Below are positions 25,120-33,098 of a stretch of 56,722 bases of DNA, in pieces. Source of the DNA: Trueperaceae bacterium (lineage in GTDB: Bacteria; Deinococcota; Deinococci; Deinococcales; Trueperaceae); the NCBI GenBank assembly GCA_020431825.1, contig JAGQHN010000021.1, positions 1 to 56,722 of the forward strand. Direction: 5' to 3'. Position 1 is the first letter of the stretch. Each line of letters begins with the position of its first letter. A program made the translations under genes and the position numbers. The notes beneath the pieces were generated by a model that saw only the letters and a list, made by a program, of their open reading frames with translations, did no database searches and was not told where the DNA came from.

Positions 25120-25572
25120 ATGATTCGACCTTACCGTAAAGATGATTTTGCTAGCTGCCTCGAGCTTATCCGGGCCAATACCCCACCCTATTTTGATCCC
25201 AGTGAGGAGGCAGACTTTGCTCAGTTTCTAGGAGAGGCTCGTGAGCCTTATTTTGTTTTAGTAAAGAACGGGCTAATTCTTGCCTGTGCAGGCTATGCTT
25301 TTAACAAATGGGGTGAAGCCCACCTGGCCTGGGGAATGGTAAAGCCAGACTTCCACAAGCAGGGTTACGGCAGCCAGCTCTTGCGCTACCGTCTAAATTT
25401 GCTAAAAGATAAGACCGTGCTGCTTGATACCAGCCAGCATACGTACCGTTTTTTTGAGAAGTTTGGTTTTGTTACTGAGAACATTACCCAAGATGGCTAC
25501 GGCCCAGGTTTGCACCGCTATGACATGCGCTTAAAGCCAGAGGATGCAGCAAATGCCCCAAGCCCAGATTGA
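25120..25572 (+). CDS. GNAT-family N-acetyltransferase
   Basis: This 150-residue protein has the GNAT fold: MIRPYRKDDFASCLELI at the N-terminus, a central strand with ILACAGYAFN and the acetyl-CoA loop KQGYGSQLL near residue 88. Family members acetylate amines of small molecules or proteins. ATG 25120 has GAGGTGG just upstream. A TTG at 25087 gives a longer frame without support. The end overlaps the AraC-type gene by about 20 bases, so the two are co-expressed, divergently from the catabolic block. The substrate is not known. Confidence 0.8.
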   Translation: MIRPYRKDDFASCLELIRANTPPYFDPSEEADFAQFLGEAREPYFVLVKNGLILACAGYAFNKWGEAHLAWGMVKPDFHKQGYGSQLLRYRLNLLKDKTVLLDTSQHTYRFFEKFGFVTENITQDGYGPGLHRYDMRLKPEDAANAPSPD

Positions 25573-26443
25573 ACGCTATTTTAATGAAAGTTGTCTTTAT
25601 CCTGCCCTAAAAGCCATTGGTCAGTCACGTCAGGTGGTGGCCAGGACCAATTTGCTACCGCATCATGAAGACTATTTTGAGATTCATTTGCTTATGGATG
25701 GCGTTTTGCACTGGTGGGTTGAAGATGAAACCTATACCCTCGAGCCTGATACCGTTTACCTGACCAAACCCAGAGAGTTACATGGTGCCATAAAAAATAC
25801 GGTGCAACCCTGCACCCTGACCTGGCTTCAGGTCGATGCCCGCTTGCTCGAGGATAGGGCTTTGGGGCTCGAGCTTGGCGCACTTCGGGCACGCTGCTGG
25901 TCAGGTGCTGCCGAACTCACACCCCTGATGAATGCCATGCTAGCAGAGGTTCGCAGGCCACAAACCGATAGTGGTCGACTGATTAAAGCTTATCTGGATT
26001 TGTTTTTACTGAAACTTGTACGGCAGTATGGGCAGCGGCAACAAGAACCCAGTTATCCAGAAACTTTTAAGGATTTGCTGCTGTTTATCGATGAGGGTTT
26101 AGAGCAGGGTGCCGTGCCCAGTATTCGGCAGCTCTCTGAGCGAGCAGGGCTGAGTCGTAGCCGCATTTTTCAACTATTCAATCTGTATTTAAAGCAAAGT
26201 CCTAACTCGTATATAAACAGAAAGCGCATAGAGAGGGCCAAAGCCAGTTTGAAGCAGAGCAATCATGCCGTAACCAAGCTGGCCCTTGATCTTGGCTACG
26301 GGTCATCCCAGCACTTTGCAACGGCCTTTAAACGTATGACCGGAATGACTCCTTTGGAATACCGTAAGCTCGAGCACCTAAAACCTTTAGCTGAAGAGCG
26401 CGAACGTGGCAAAAAGAATCATCTGGGGCACTCGAGCCTCTAA
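25553..26443 (+). CDS. AraC-family transcriptional regulator, likely controller of the sugar block
   Basis: This regulator of about 296 residues has an N-terminal cupin sensor (LLPHHEDYFEIHLLMDGVLHWWVEDETYTL). The C-terminal domain has two helix-turn-helix motifs: SIRQLSERAGLSRSRIFQLF followed by the AraC signature around VTKLALDLGYGSSQHFATAFKRMTGMTPLEYR. Such proteins sense sugars or their breakdown products and bind paired half-sites. ATG 25553 fits the AGAGG site 9 bases upstream. ATG 25544 is too close to it. The gene overlaps the acetyltransferase and reads away from the aldo-keto reductase, so it probably controls the shared intergenic promoter region 24938-25119. Confidence 0.87.
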   Translation: MPQAQIERYFNESCLYPALKAIGQSRQVVARTNLLPHHEDYFEIHLLMDGVLHWWVEDETYTLEPDTVYLTKPRELHGAIKNTVQPCTLTWLQVDARLLEDRALGLELGALRARCWSGAAELTPLMNAMLAEVRRPQTDSGRLIKAYLDLFLLKLVRQYGQRQQEPSYPETFKDLLLFIDEGLEQGAVPSIRQLSERAGLSRSRIFQLFNLYLKQSPNSYINRKRIERAKASLKQSNHAVTKLALDLGYGSSQHFATAFKRMTGMTPLEYRKLEHLKPLAEERERGKKNHLGHSSL

Positions 26444-26449
26444 AAGCTG

Positions 26450-27187
26450 ATGGCGAGAATAGTTCTTATAACAGGGGCAACCAGCGGCATAGGCCTTGAG
26501 CTTGCCAAGCAGTTTCATGCTGGGGGAGACAAAGTTATCATCCTGGGGCGAAAAGGCAGAGATGAGCTTGCGTATGAGCTTTTTTACCAAACAAGCTATA
26601 TTCAAGCAGATTTAAGTCAAGAGGATGCTGGTGCCAGGGTTTTATCTTTTCTCAGGTTGGCAGAGATAAGTCGCCTTGACCTTCTTATTCATAATGCCGC
26701 TATTGGGTATTACGGCTCTTTTGAGAATCAGGGTAAGCCTTCGGTTGAGACATTATTGCAAACCAACCTTTATGCCCCTATTGCCCTAACCCATGCGCTT
26801 TTACCCAAGATGAGCCAGAGTGGGAAAATCGTCTTTGTTAGTTCGGTGGCAGCTAATTTACCTGTACCTGACTACGCCGTTTATGGAGCGAGCAAGGCAG
26901 CGCTCTCTGGCTTTGCCAGAAATCTGAGGCTCGAGCAAACAGAGTTGTCCATTCAAACGATTTATCCAGGTGCGACTCGCACGCCTATGCACGAAAAAAG
27001 TGGTGTTCCCCGGGGTAAATTAAAGCTCGAGCGTTTCCCCAGTGCCCAGGAGGTTGCCAGCAAACTCTATAAGGCTATTGACTCAAAGCGTTCAGAGGTG
27101 ACTATTGGTCAGGGAAACAGCGTTTTAAGAGTGCTGGGGCGTTATTTTCAGCCTCTGCTGGACACCGTGATGCGGAGGTTGGCTTGA
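26450..27187 (+). CDS. Short-chain dehydrogenase/reductase
   Basis: This 245-residue classical SDR has the cofactor motif TGATSGIG (8-15), the HNAA motif (81-84), an active-site serine near 131, Tyr145 and Lys149 (YGASK). It starts 6 bases after the AraC gene and its TGA overlaps the TTG start of a second SDR. The C-terminus has a hydrophobic, arginine-ended tail (LDTVMRRLA). This is seen in membrane-associated SDRs, but that is weak evidence. The substrate is unknown. Confidence 0.87.
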   Translation: MARIVLITGATSGIGLELAKQFHAGGDKVIILGRKGRDELAYELFYQTSYIQADLSQEDAGARVLSFLRLAEISRLDLLIHNAAIGYYGSFENQGKPSVETLLQTNLYAPIALTHALLPKMSQSGKIVFVSSVAANLPVPDYAVYGASKAALSGFARNLRLEQTELSIQTIYPGATRTPMHEKSGVPRGKLKLERFPSAQEVASKLYKAIDSKRSEVTIGQGNSVLRVLGRYFQPLLDTVMRRLA

Positions 27188-27936
27188 AAACCTGTGTGAT
27201 TACCGGGGCTGCCAGTGGCATTGGGGAAGCGCTGGCGAGGTATTACTGCCAGAAGGGTTACCAGGTTATTGGTATTGATCGGCAAAGTAAGACCCTAAAA
27301 GCGTTTGACTCGAGCTTTTCTCTTGTTGAGTTTGATCTAAAAAACACTGAAGGGTTTACTCACCTCATTAAAGACTTACCAGAAACCATCGACATCTTTA
27401 TCCATAGTGCTGGCATCAATCATGTGGGCCGTTTTGAAACGTCTGAAGTCTCGAGTCAGGCGACTGTTCTTGATATTAACTTTAAGGCACCAGTTTTGCT
27501 CACTCAAGAGCTCTTAAAACAGGGCAAACTTGCCCACGGGAGTTCAGTGGTATTTATCGCTTCGCTTTCTCACCAGCTTAGCTATCCAGGTGCAAGTGTT
27601 TATGCAGCGTCTAAAGATGGACTTACGGCTTTTGCCCGCAGTTTAGGCATTCTGCTTAAAGCAAAAGGAATCCATGTTCTTACAGTTTTCCCGGGGCCAA
27701 CGCGCACACCCCATGCCTCTATGCATAGCCCTGATAATTCAAGAGAACATAAAAGAATGCTGCCAGAACATCTGGCGAAACTTATTAATAAAGCCATTGA
27801 CCGAAAGCAGCTCACACTCGTGCCCGGAGCTGTGAATAAACTTTTTGCCTTTGCCGGGACGTACTTCCCGAGGCTAGGCGAAAGAATTATGGTAAAAAGT
27901 TTGTACCAGAAAATACTCGAGAAAGAGGCGTCATGA
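27184..27936 (+). CDS. Short-chain dehydrogenase/reductase, second of a coupled pair
   Basis: This 250-residue SDR has TGAASGIG (7-14), HSAG in place of the usual NNAG (74-77), Tyr140 and Lys144 (YAASK). It starts with TTG overlapping the previous stop (TTGA), and its own stop overlaps the DinB-like gene (ATGA), so three genes are tightly coupled. The pair may be paralogues acting on successive steps or on the same substrate class. Nothing in the sequence names the substrate. Confidence 0.85.
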   Translation: MKTCVITGAASGIGEALARYYCQKGYQVIGIDRQSKTLKAFDSSFSLVEFDLKNTEGFTHLIKDLPETIDIFIHSAGINHVGRFETSEVSSQATVLDINFKAPVLLTQELLKQGKLAHGSSVVFIASLSHQLSYPGASVYAASKDGLTAFARSLGILLKAKGIHVLTVFPGPTRTPHASMHSPDNSREHKRMLPEHLAKLINKAIDRKQLTLVPGAVNKLFAFAGTYFPRLGERIMVKSLYQKILEKEAS

Positions 27937-28403
27937 GTTTTAAAGATAGAGTGCAAAATTGGGTGGTTCAGCTATTTTTCGAAGGGCCTGCTCGCCGTAT
28001 GGGGCTTGCCAAAGTCATTCAGAAACTGTCGGAGTCAGGAGAAGCGTTAAAACTAAGATTTGTCTCCTTGAGCGCTAAAGAGTCTAACCTGAAGACTTTA
28101 CGGCATATTATTGCCATTGAGCGCTGGGGACAGAGCCGTCTAAGGGTTGGTCTTGGAGAAGCCTTTAAGCAAGACGAAAGCTCTGCTTATCAACCCGCGG
28201 CTGATTTGTCCCTAGAGGAGTTACAGGAAATGTTTGTCAAAACCCGGGGCGAGACCCTTGCTATTGCTGAGGAACTAGATCAGCGCAAGGTTGACCCGAC
28301 CATGACCGTTCCGCATAATCAGTTTGGTCCTCTGACGCTACTTGCCTGGTTGCGCTATCTCACAACACATGCCGCCCTCGAGGCAAAGCGGACTCGAGCT
28401 TAG
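27933..28403 (+). CDS. DinB-like small protein
   Basis: This 156-residue mostly helical protein resembles the DinB/YfiT superfamily of metal-binding four-helix bundles. His91-region residues in LRHIIAIERWG, and a C-terminal WLRYLTTHAALEAKR with a histidine, sit where the family places its metal ligands. The superfamily includes thiol-dependent transferases and many proteins of unknown role. The ATG overlaps the SDR stop. The assignment rests on helix pattern and histidine placement only. Confidence 0.55.
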   Translation: MSFKDRVQNWVVQLFFEGPARRMGLAKVIQKLSESGEALKLRFVSLSAKESNLKTLRHIIAIERWGQSRLRVGLGEAFKQDESSAYQPAADLSLEELQEMFVKTRGETLAIAEELDQRKVDPTMTVPHNQFGPLTLLAWLRYLTTHAALEAKRTRA

Positions 28404-28901
28404 CGACAGGTTGTCTGGCTTAAAAGCAAAATGAACTTGAAAAATATTACAAATTCAAGTCTCAAAGTTGTTTCATAATGGTTTAGAGGGGATTTAAAAT
28501 TTGCTCGAGCGCCCAATTTGAGATGGTGTTAAGAGGTTGTGGTTGATAACGTTAGCAGGGCGATGCTTGGCGCTCGAGCGCTGTCGGACTCGTTGAAGGT
28601 GGAGTGCTTAACGTTCAGTCCTGTACTAAGTATATATAGGTGAGTCTCACAAAATTCTTATTTCTGTTTTGTCAAAAATAGCTGAAAGCTCTAAGGGGAA
28701 TTTGATCATTTTTAAACAACATTAGGTATTTGAAACAAGCAAAAGTTTTCAGCTTGCATAGCATAAGCTAAAAGCATTGTTAGACATGCCTGATGCAGCT
28801 TCTAATATCAGAGGTGTCTGAGTCTTACCGCTTCACTTATAGCTATTCAACGTTTAATCAAAAAGATTTAAAGTCACTTTTGTTCAATAATTATGCCATG
28901 G

Positions 28902-28921
28902 ATTCCAGCTTTCGCTGGAAT
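28902..28921. repeat. Short hairpin repeat of the ATTCCAGC type
   Basis: ATTCCAGC and GCTGGAAT form an 8-bp stem around a TTTC loop. Hairpins with this core (GGATTCCAGC...GCTGGAAT) are common dispersed palindromic repeats in many bacterial genomes, so further copies would be expected elsewhere in this genome. Confidence 0.6.
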
Positions 28922-28926
28922 GATAA

Positions 28927-28977
28927 AGGTTAGCGGTATACAAAGGTTAGTGGTATACAAGGGTTAGCGGTATTAAG
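28927..28977. repeat. Three tandem 17-base repeats
   Basis: The unit AGGTTAGCGGTATACAA is repeated at 28927, 28944 and 28961. There is one change (TAGTGG) in the second unit and a diverged end in the third. It directly follows the ATTCCAGC hairpin and lies about 45 bases before the stop of the diguanylate cyclase gene. Confidence 0.75.
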
Positions 28978-29021
28978 TATGTGATTTGCAAAATAAGGGT
29001 TCTGAGAGGGCGCTTAAAAAA

Positions 29022-30665
29022 CTAACTGCAAATGCGATTGCGCCCGTTGCGTTTGGCTTCGTAGAGTTTGCTATCTGCTAACTCAATAAGGGCATTGTAG
29101 TCAGGCAAGCTGATGTCAGCAGCTAACCCAATACTGATAGTAATGCGTAATTCTGGGTGGATGTTTTGCCAGGGGTGCGTTTCTACGGTCTTACGCAGGC
29201 GTTCACAGGCAAGGTAGGCATTTTCCAGTTTGGTTTCAGGCATCAATATGACAAATTCTTCACCGCCGTAGCGTGCCAGAATATCGGCATTTCTCAATGA
29301 ATGGCTCAGGAGTTTTGCCAGTTCTTTTAGTACCGAGTCACCCACCCCGTGCCCAAAGCTATCATTGACACGTTTAAAGTGATCAACATCTAAAATGATG
29401 CTACTTAAAGGTCGGTTATAGCGCTGCGCCTGACTAAAGAGTTTGACGCCGTGCTCGAGCAAGTACCTGCGGTTATAAACCCCCGTTAAAGGGTCGCGCA
29501 GGCTAAGCTGTTTAACCTGCTCATTTAAAGACTCGAGTTTGGCGACATAGCGCTGGAGTTCAGTGTTCTTTTGCTTTTGCAACTCAGCTTCGCGCTTGGC
29601 AACTTCGGTGCGGTGTAAGACCTCGAGAGAGCGAACTTTTTGCTCATTTTCTTCTCTAAAGGCTGCCTCTTTAATTTGATGAAACTTCTGATAGTGAGTC
29701 AGTGCTTGCTTATAGCTAGCTATTTTTTCATAAGCTTTTGCCAGACTTTCATGGCAGGCATAAATGCGTGCTTTATGGCTGCTGGCTTCGCAGAGATTCA
29801 GGGCTTTTTCGAGAGCGCCCAGTGCAGCGGGGGCCTGATTTTGCTCGAGGTAAAAATCTCCAAGGCATTTGAGGATAATCGATTCTTGTTTTGGATGATA
29901 GCTGCTTGCGGCTGCCAGTGCCGTTTCCAGATAAGTCAGGGCTTTGCCGGGTTCTTTTTCGGCGACAAATACTTTACCTAGAAGACCCAGTGCCGAAATT
30001 TCAATGTGTTTAAGCTCGAGCTCTCTGGCTATTTTCAGAGCATGCTGTGCGTAAGGTTTAGCTTCGCTGTTCATGCCTTTATTAATTAGGCACTCGGCTA
30101 TGTTGTGTATGGTTACGGCCTCACTTTTGCGGTTCCCCAGTTCGCGCAGCAGTGATAGCGCCTGATGATAGTAGGTCAGGGCTTTATCGGCATCAATATT
30201 CAGATTGGCAATCGCCAGATTGTTGTAGCCACTGGCTTCGTTTTCTTTATCATTTAGGCTCTGGCTCAAATTGATTTGTTTATAGAGGTAGTCGATAGCT
30301 TTTGAGCGCTCCCCCAGGTGACTAAAGGTCGTTCCAAGAACATTGTAGACCCGAGACAGCCAGGTGCGGTCATAACTATTTTCCAGAATAGTCTGGGCTT
30401 CTACGGCTTTAGCTAGCGCTTCGCCGTAATGATCTTCAAGAAATGCCAGAAAGCTTAAATTGACCAGACTTTCCGCAATTCCTGAGGCGTAAGGGGGCTG
30501 ATTGTTCGCAGAGAGTTCATAAGCTTCCTGACTGAGTTTGCGTGTCAGGTGGCGGTCACTTAGCCTCGAGCGCCAGGCTTTTTCATTAAGCTCGTGAACA
30601 ATATGCAAGGATGGTGGTGCAACCTGCGCCACTGCTGATAGCTGATGTAATGTGATTCGTTCCAC
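29022..30665 (-). CDS. TPR-repeat diguanylate cyclase (GGDEF)
   Basis: This 547-residue soluble protein has about eight tetratricopeptide-like repeats between residues 50 and 330 (for example ALTYYHQALSLLRELGN and ALTYLETALAAASSY). A coiled-coil linker rich in Glu/Lys follows at about 335-380, then a C-terminal GGDEF domain. The active-site loop is GGEEF at 467-471, and an RxxD inhibitory site (RNAD, 458-461) is intact. It should make cyclic di-GMP with product inhibition. No membrane helix is present, so the TPRs probably bind a protein partner. The start is GTG 30665 with GAGGT about 11 bases upstream. It is a single gene with no operon partner. Confidence 0.9.
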   Translation of the reverse strand: MERITLHQLSAVAQVAPPSLHIVHELNEKAWRSRLSDRHLTRKLSQEAYELSANNQPPYASGIAESLVNLSFLAFLEDHYGEALAKAVEAQTILENSYDRTWLSRVYNVLGTTFSHLGERSKAIDYLYKQINLSQSLNDKENEASGYNNLAIANLNIDADKALTYYHQALSLLRELGNRKSEAVTIHNIAECLINKGMNSEAKPYAQHALKIARELELKHIEISALGLLGKVFVAEKEPGKALTYLETALAAASSYHPKQESIILKCLGDFYLEQNQAPAALGALEKALNLCEASSHKARIYACHESLAKAYEKIASYKQALTHYQKFHQIKEAAFREENEQKVRSLEVLHRTEVAKREAELQKQKNTELQRYVAKLESLNEQVKQLSLRDPLTGVYNRRYLLEHGVKLFSQAQRYNRPLSSIILDVDHFKRVNDSFGHGVGDSVLKELAKLLSHSLRNADILARYGGEEFVILMPETKLENAYLACERLRKTVETHPWQNIHPELRITISIGLAADISLPDYNALIELADSKLYEAKRNGRNRICS

Positions 30666-30812
30666 GAAGCAGTTACCTCATAAAGCCAGACCTAAAAATC
30701 AGTACCTGGACGAACTCGAGCCTAGTTTAAGAGGTTTATGTAACACAAATGTTACAGGTGTTTTTGCTTTTTGCCTCGGGTAAAAAGAAGTGTCGCTAAG
30801 TGACCTGTCGCC

Positions 30813-32300
30813 TTAGTTCAAAGACTCTCTGAGAAACTGAGGCGCCTTTCTCGTTTGAGTGGCAGCTTCAAAAGCATAGGCAAAACTAAGCAGTTTGCTT
30901 TCACTAAACGCTTCTGCGAAAAAGGATAGGCCAAGGGGCAAATTATGGATAAATCCGGCAGGCACGGTGATATGCGGATAGCCTGCGACTGCCGCCAGGC
31001 TAGAGCAGCTGCCCAGATACCTGTCACCATTGACACGGTCAATGGTCCAGGCCGGGCCACCCGTTGGTGCAATAAGAGCGTCAAGCTTATGTTCTCTTAA
31101 GGCTTTGTCAATGCCTTCAGCTTGCGCAAGTTCTTTTGACATAGCGAGGGCATTTTGATAGCTATCAGACTCGAGCCCCTCGGTTGCCTGCGCTCTTATA
31201 TGAAGCTCCTGTTTAAAAAAGGGCATGGTTTTTGCTTCATTCAGAAGGTTAAAGGCAATAATATCAGCGAGGGTTTTGGGGAAACCTTCCTCTAAGCCAG
31301 CAAGATAGAGGTTGAGGCCATACTTAAACTCGTGAAGTAAAACCGACATTTCAAAGTTACGTATCTTTTTGGCGCTATCTATAGTGACATCTACCAGTTC
31401 AGCACCAAGCTCTCTAAGTTTGGCAAAAGCCTCTTCTGCAACCGCATTAACGCCCTCGTGATAGTCCATCAGATTGCGCACAACGCCGAGCCGCGCTCCT
31501 GCTAAGCTTTCCCTATCCAGGTGGTCTTCGTAGCGTAAGGCTTTTGGAGCTTGCAGAGTTAGCGCATCTGAGGCATCTGCACCCCTTAAAACCGACAGCA
31601 AGATAGCCGCATCTTTGACGGTGCGTGTCATGGGGCCCGCGGTGTCCTGAGAATGAGCAATGGGGATGATACCCGAACGGCTGACCAGGCCAAGGCTGGG
31701 TTTTAAGCCAACCACGCCATTGACTGAAGAGGGGCAGACAATGGAGCCGTCCGTTTCAGTGCCTACAGCAAGGGCGCACAAATTGGCCGCAGCAGCGACA
31801 CCAGAACCAGAACTCGAGCCACAAGGACTGCGTCCTAAAACATAGGGATTTTGTGTTTGCCCACCCCGAGAACTCCAGCCACTACTCGAGCGACTCGAGC
31901 GGAAATTGGCCCACTCACTGAGATTGGTTTTCCCTAATAGGATGGCCCCAGCTTCGCGCAGTTTATGTACGATAAAGGCGTCCTTTTTAGCCACAGAACC
32001 TTCAAGGGCAAGGGAACCTGCGGTGGTCATCATCTTGTCATGCGTGTCAATATTGTCTTTTATCAGTACCGGAATGCCATGAAGTGAGCCCCTGGTCTTG
32101 CCCTCTTGCCGCTCCTGGTCAAGCGTTTTTGCCAGCTCAAGAGCGTCAGGATTAAGCTCAATAACAGAATTAAGTTTCGGCCCGGTTTTATCTAGTGACT
32201 GAATTTGGTCCAGATAATATTGAGTCAACGTTTCAGCGCTTAGCTCGGCTGAAGTCATAGCGGCCTGCAAATCGGATACACTTGCCTCTTCTAATTGCAT
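30813..32300 (-). CDS. Amidase-signature family amidohydrolase
   Basis: This 495-residue enzyme of the amidase signature family has the catalytic triad Lys81 (IKDNID), Ser162 (GSSSGSG) and nucleophile Ser186 (TETDGSI). The 24-residue spacing between the two serines is that of the family. The flanking pattern (GSLHGIPVLIKDN, GAILLGKTNLSEWAN) matches peptide-amidase-type members more than GatA, and no gatB/gatC is adjacent. It hydrolyses an amide of unknown identity in the cytoplasm. The start ATG 32300 has no clear ribosome site. A TAAGAT hexamer six bases before it could mark a leaderless transcript, a common mode in Deinococcota. Confidence 0.88.
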   Translation of the reverse strand: MQLEEASVSDLQAAMTSAELSAETLTQYYLDQIQSLDKTGPKLNSVIELNPDALELAKTLDQERQEGKTRGSLHGIPVLIKDNIDTHDKMMTTAGSLALEGSVAKKDAFIVHKLREAGAILLGKTNLSEWANFRSSRSSSGWSSRGGQTQNPYVLGRSPCGSSSGSGVAAAANLCALAVGTETDGSIVCPSSVNGVVGLKPSLGLVSRSGIIPIAHSQDTAGPMTRTVKDAAILLSVLRGADASDALTLQAPKALRYEDHLDRESLAGARLGVVRNLMDYHEGVNAVAEEAFAKLRELGAELVDVTIDSAKKIRNFEMSVLLHEFKYGLNLYLAGLEEGFPKTLADIIAFNLLNEAKTMPFFKQELHIRAQATEGLESDSYQNALAMSKELAQAEGIDKALREHKLDALIAPTGGPAWTIDRVNGDRYLGSCSSLAAVAGYPHITVPAGFIHNLPLGLSFFAEAFSESKLLSFAYAFEAATQTRKAPQFLRESLN

Positions 32301-32336
32301 AAATTTATCTTATGACAGGATAGTGTAGAGACACTG

Positions 32337-32681
32337 TTACAGAGAGATATTTTTCAGGTGTTCGAGCCTGTGCCGTTCTTTTGTGCCGCTAATCAAGATG
32401 GCATCAAAGCGCATGGCGAGATCATCGCGTCCGTAGGTACTGATGAGGTAGTGAAGGGCTGTGTTTGTTAAGCGCTTTAGTTTTTGCGGACTGATGCTTT
32501 CGGCGGCATTTCCGTGGCTGTTTTGTTTTCGCTGTTTGACTTCGATAAAAACAATGACCTCATTCTGCTGGGCAATGAGGTCAATTTCGCCGCCACGAAT
32601 GGCGTAATTTTCTTTTAAGATGAGATAGCCCTTAGTTAGCAAATAGCGTTTAGCCGTCTCTTCCCCCCAGTGTCTGGACAT
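32337..32681 (-). CDS. yraN: UPF0102/YraN-family endonuclease-like protein
   Basis: This 114-residue protein has the YraN pattern: GEETAKRYLLTKGYLILKENYAIRGGEIDLIA, then VIVFIEVKQRK. The Glu/Asp/Glu-x-Lys residues form a PD-(D/E)XK nuclease-like core. The family is thought to be related to Holliday-junction resolvases, but its role is not settled. It follows rsfS by 6 bases on the minus strand. Confidence 0.88.
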   Translation of the reverse strand: MSRHWGEETAKRYLLTKGYLILKENYAIRGGEIDLIAQQNEVIVFIEVKQRKQNSHGNAAESISPQKLKRLTNTALHYLISTYGRDDLAMRFDAILISGTKERHRLEHLKNISL

Positions 32682-32687
32682 ACAAGT

Positions 32688-33050
32688 TTAGTTTGGTACG
32701 ACCTCGAGGCGTTCAGCATCTGCCCAGAGGCTTTCCAGATCATAAAACTCTCTGGCTTCAGGACTCATGATATGCACCACGGCATTGACATAATCCATGA
32801 GGAGCCAGCGGTTTGGCGGGCCTTCCACGCCTTTTGGCAACAAGCCTTCATCCTTTAGTTTCATTTTGACGCTGTCTTCAAGGGCAGCAAGTTGCAGGCT
32901 GGATTCACCCGTTGCCACAATAAAAAAATCTAAAGAATCAGAAACTTTACGCAAGTCTAAAACAGTAATATCTTTTGCACGCTTATCATCTAGTGCATCA
33001 ACAATGAGTTGAATCTCACTGGGTACAGTTGCAACGTTTATGGTCTTCAC
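32688..33050 (-). CDS. rsfS: Ribosome silencing factor RsfS
   Basis: This 120-residue protein of the RsfS/Iojap family has VDALDDKRAKDITVLDLRKVSDSLDFFIVATGES, then GVEGPPNRWLLMDYVNAVVHIMSPEAREFYDLESLW. It binds ribosomal protein L14 and blocks subunit joining under starvation. The start is GTG 33050 with AAGAG immediately upstream. Its position after an LCP-family gene and yqeK matches the order known from Deinococcus relatives. Confidence 0.93.
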   Translation of the reverse strand: MKTINVATVPSEIQLIVDALDDKRAKDITVLDLRKVSDSLDFFIVATGESSLQLAALEDSVKMKLKDEGLLPKGVEGPPNRWLLMDYVNAVVHIMSPEAREFYDLESLWADAERLEVVPN

Positions 33051-33098
33051 CTCTTATCTGTAAAGTTGTGGGGTTTTTGGTGTCAGCTAACCCCATTT

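Larger units (their letters stand above)
28404..29021. other. Gene-free region of about 620 bases
   Basis: The convergent genes on either side leave 618 bases in which I see no coding frame or tRNA. The stretch is A+T-rich and contains two CTCGAG copies, one of them in a 12-bp palindrome GCGCTCGAGCGC near 28570. It also has a short hairpin repeat (28902-28921) and a threefold 17-base tandem repeat (28927-28977). No clear terminator with a T-tract was found for either flanking gene. Confidence 0.7.

Noticed and set aside
33051-33098. Terminator between the LCP gene and rsfS (GGGGTT/AACCCC)
   Set aside because: The T-rich side is on the plus strand where no gene ends, and the minus strand has no T-tract, so it is not listed as a terminator.
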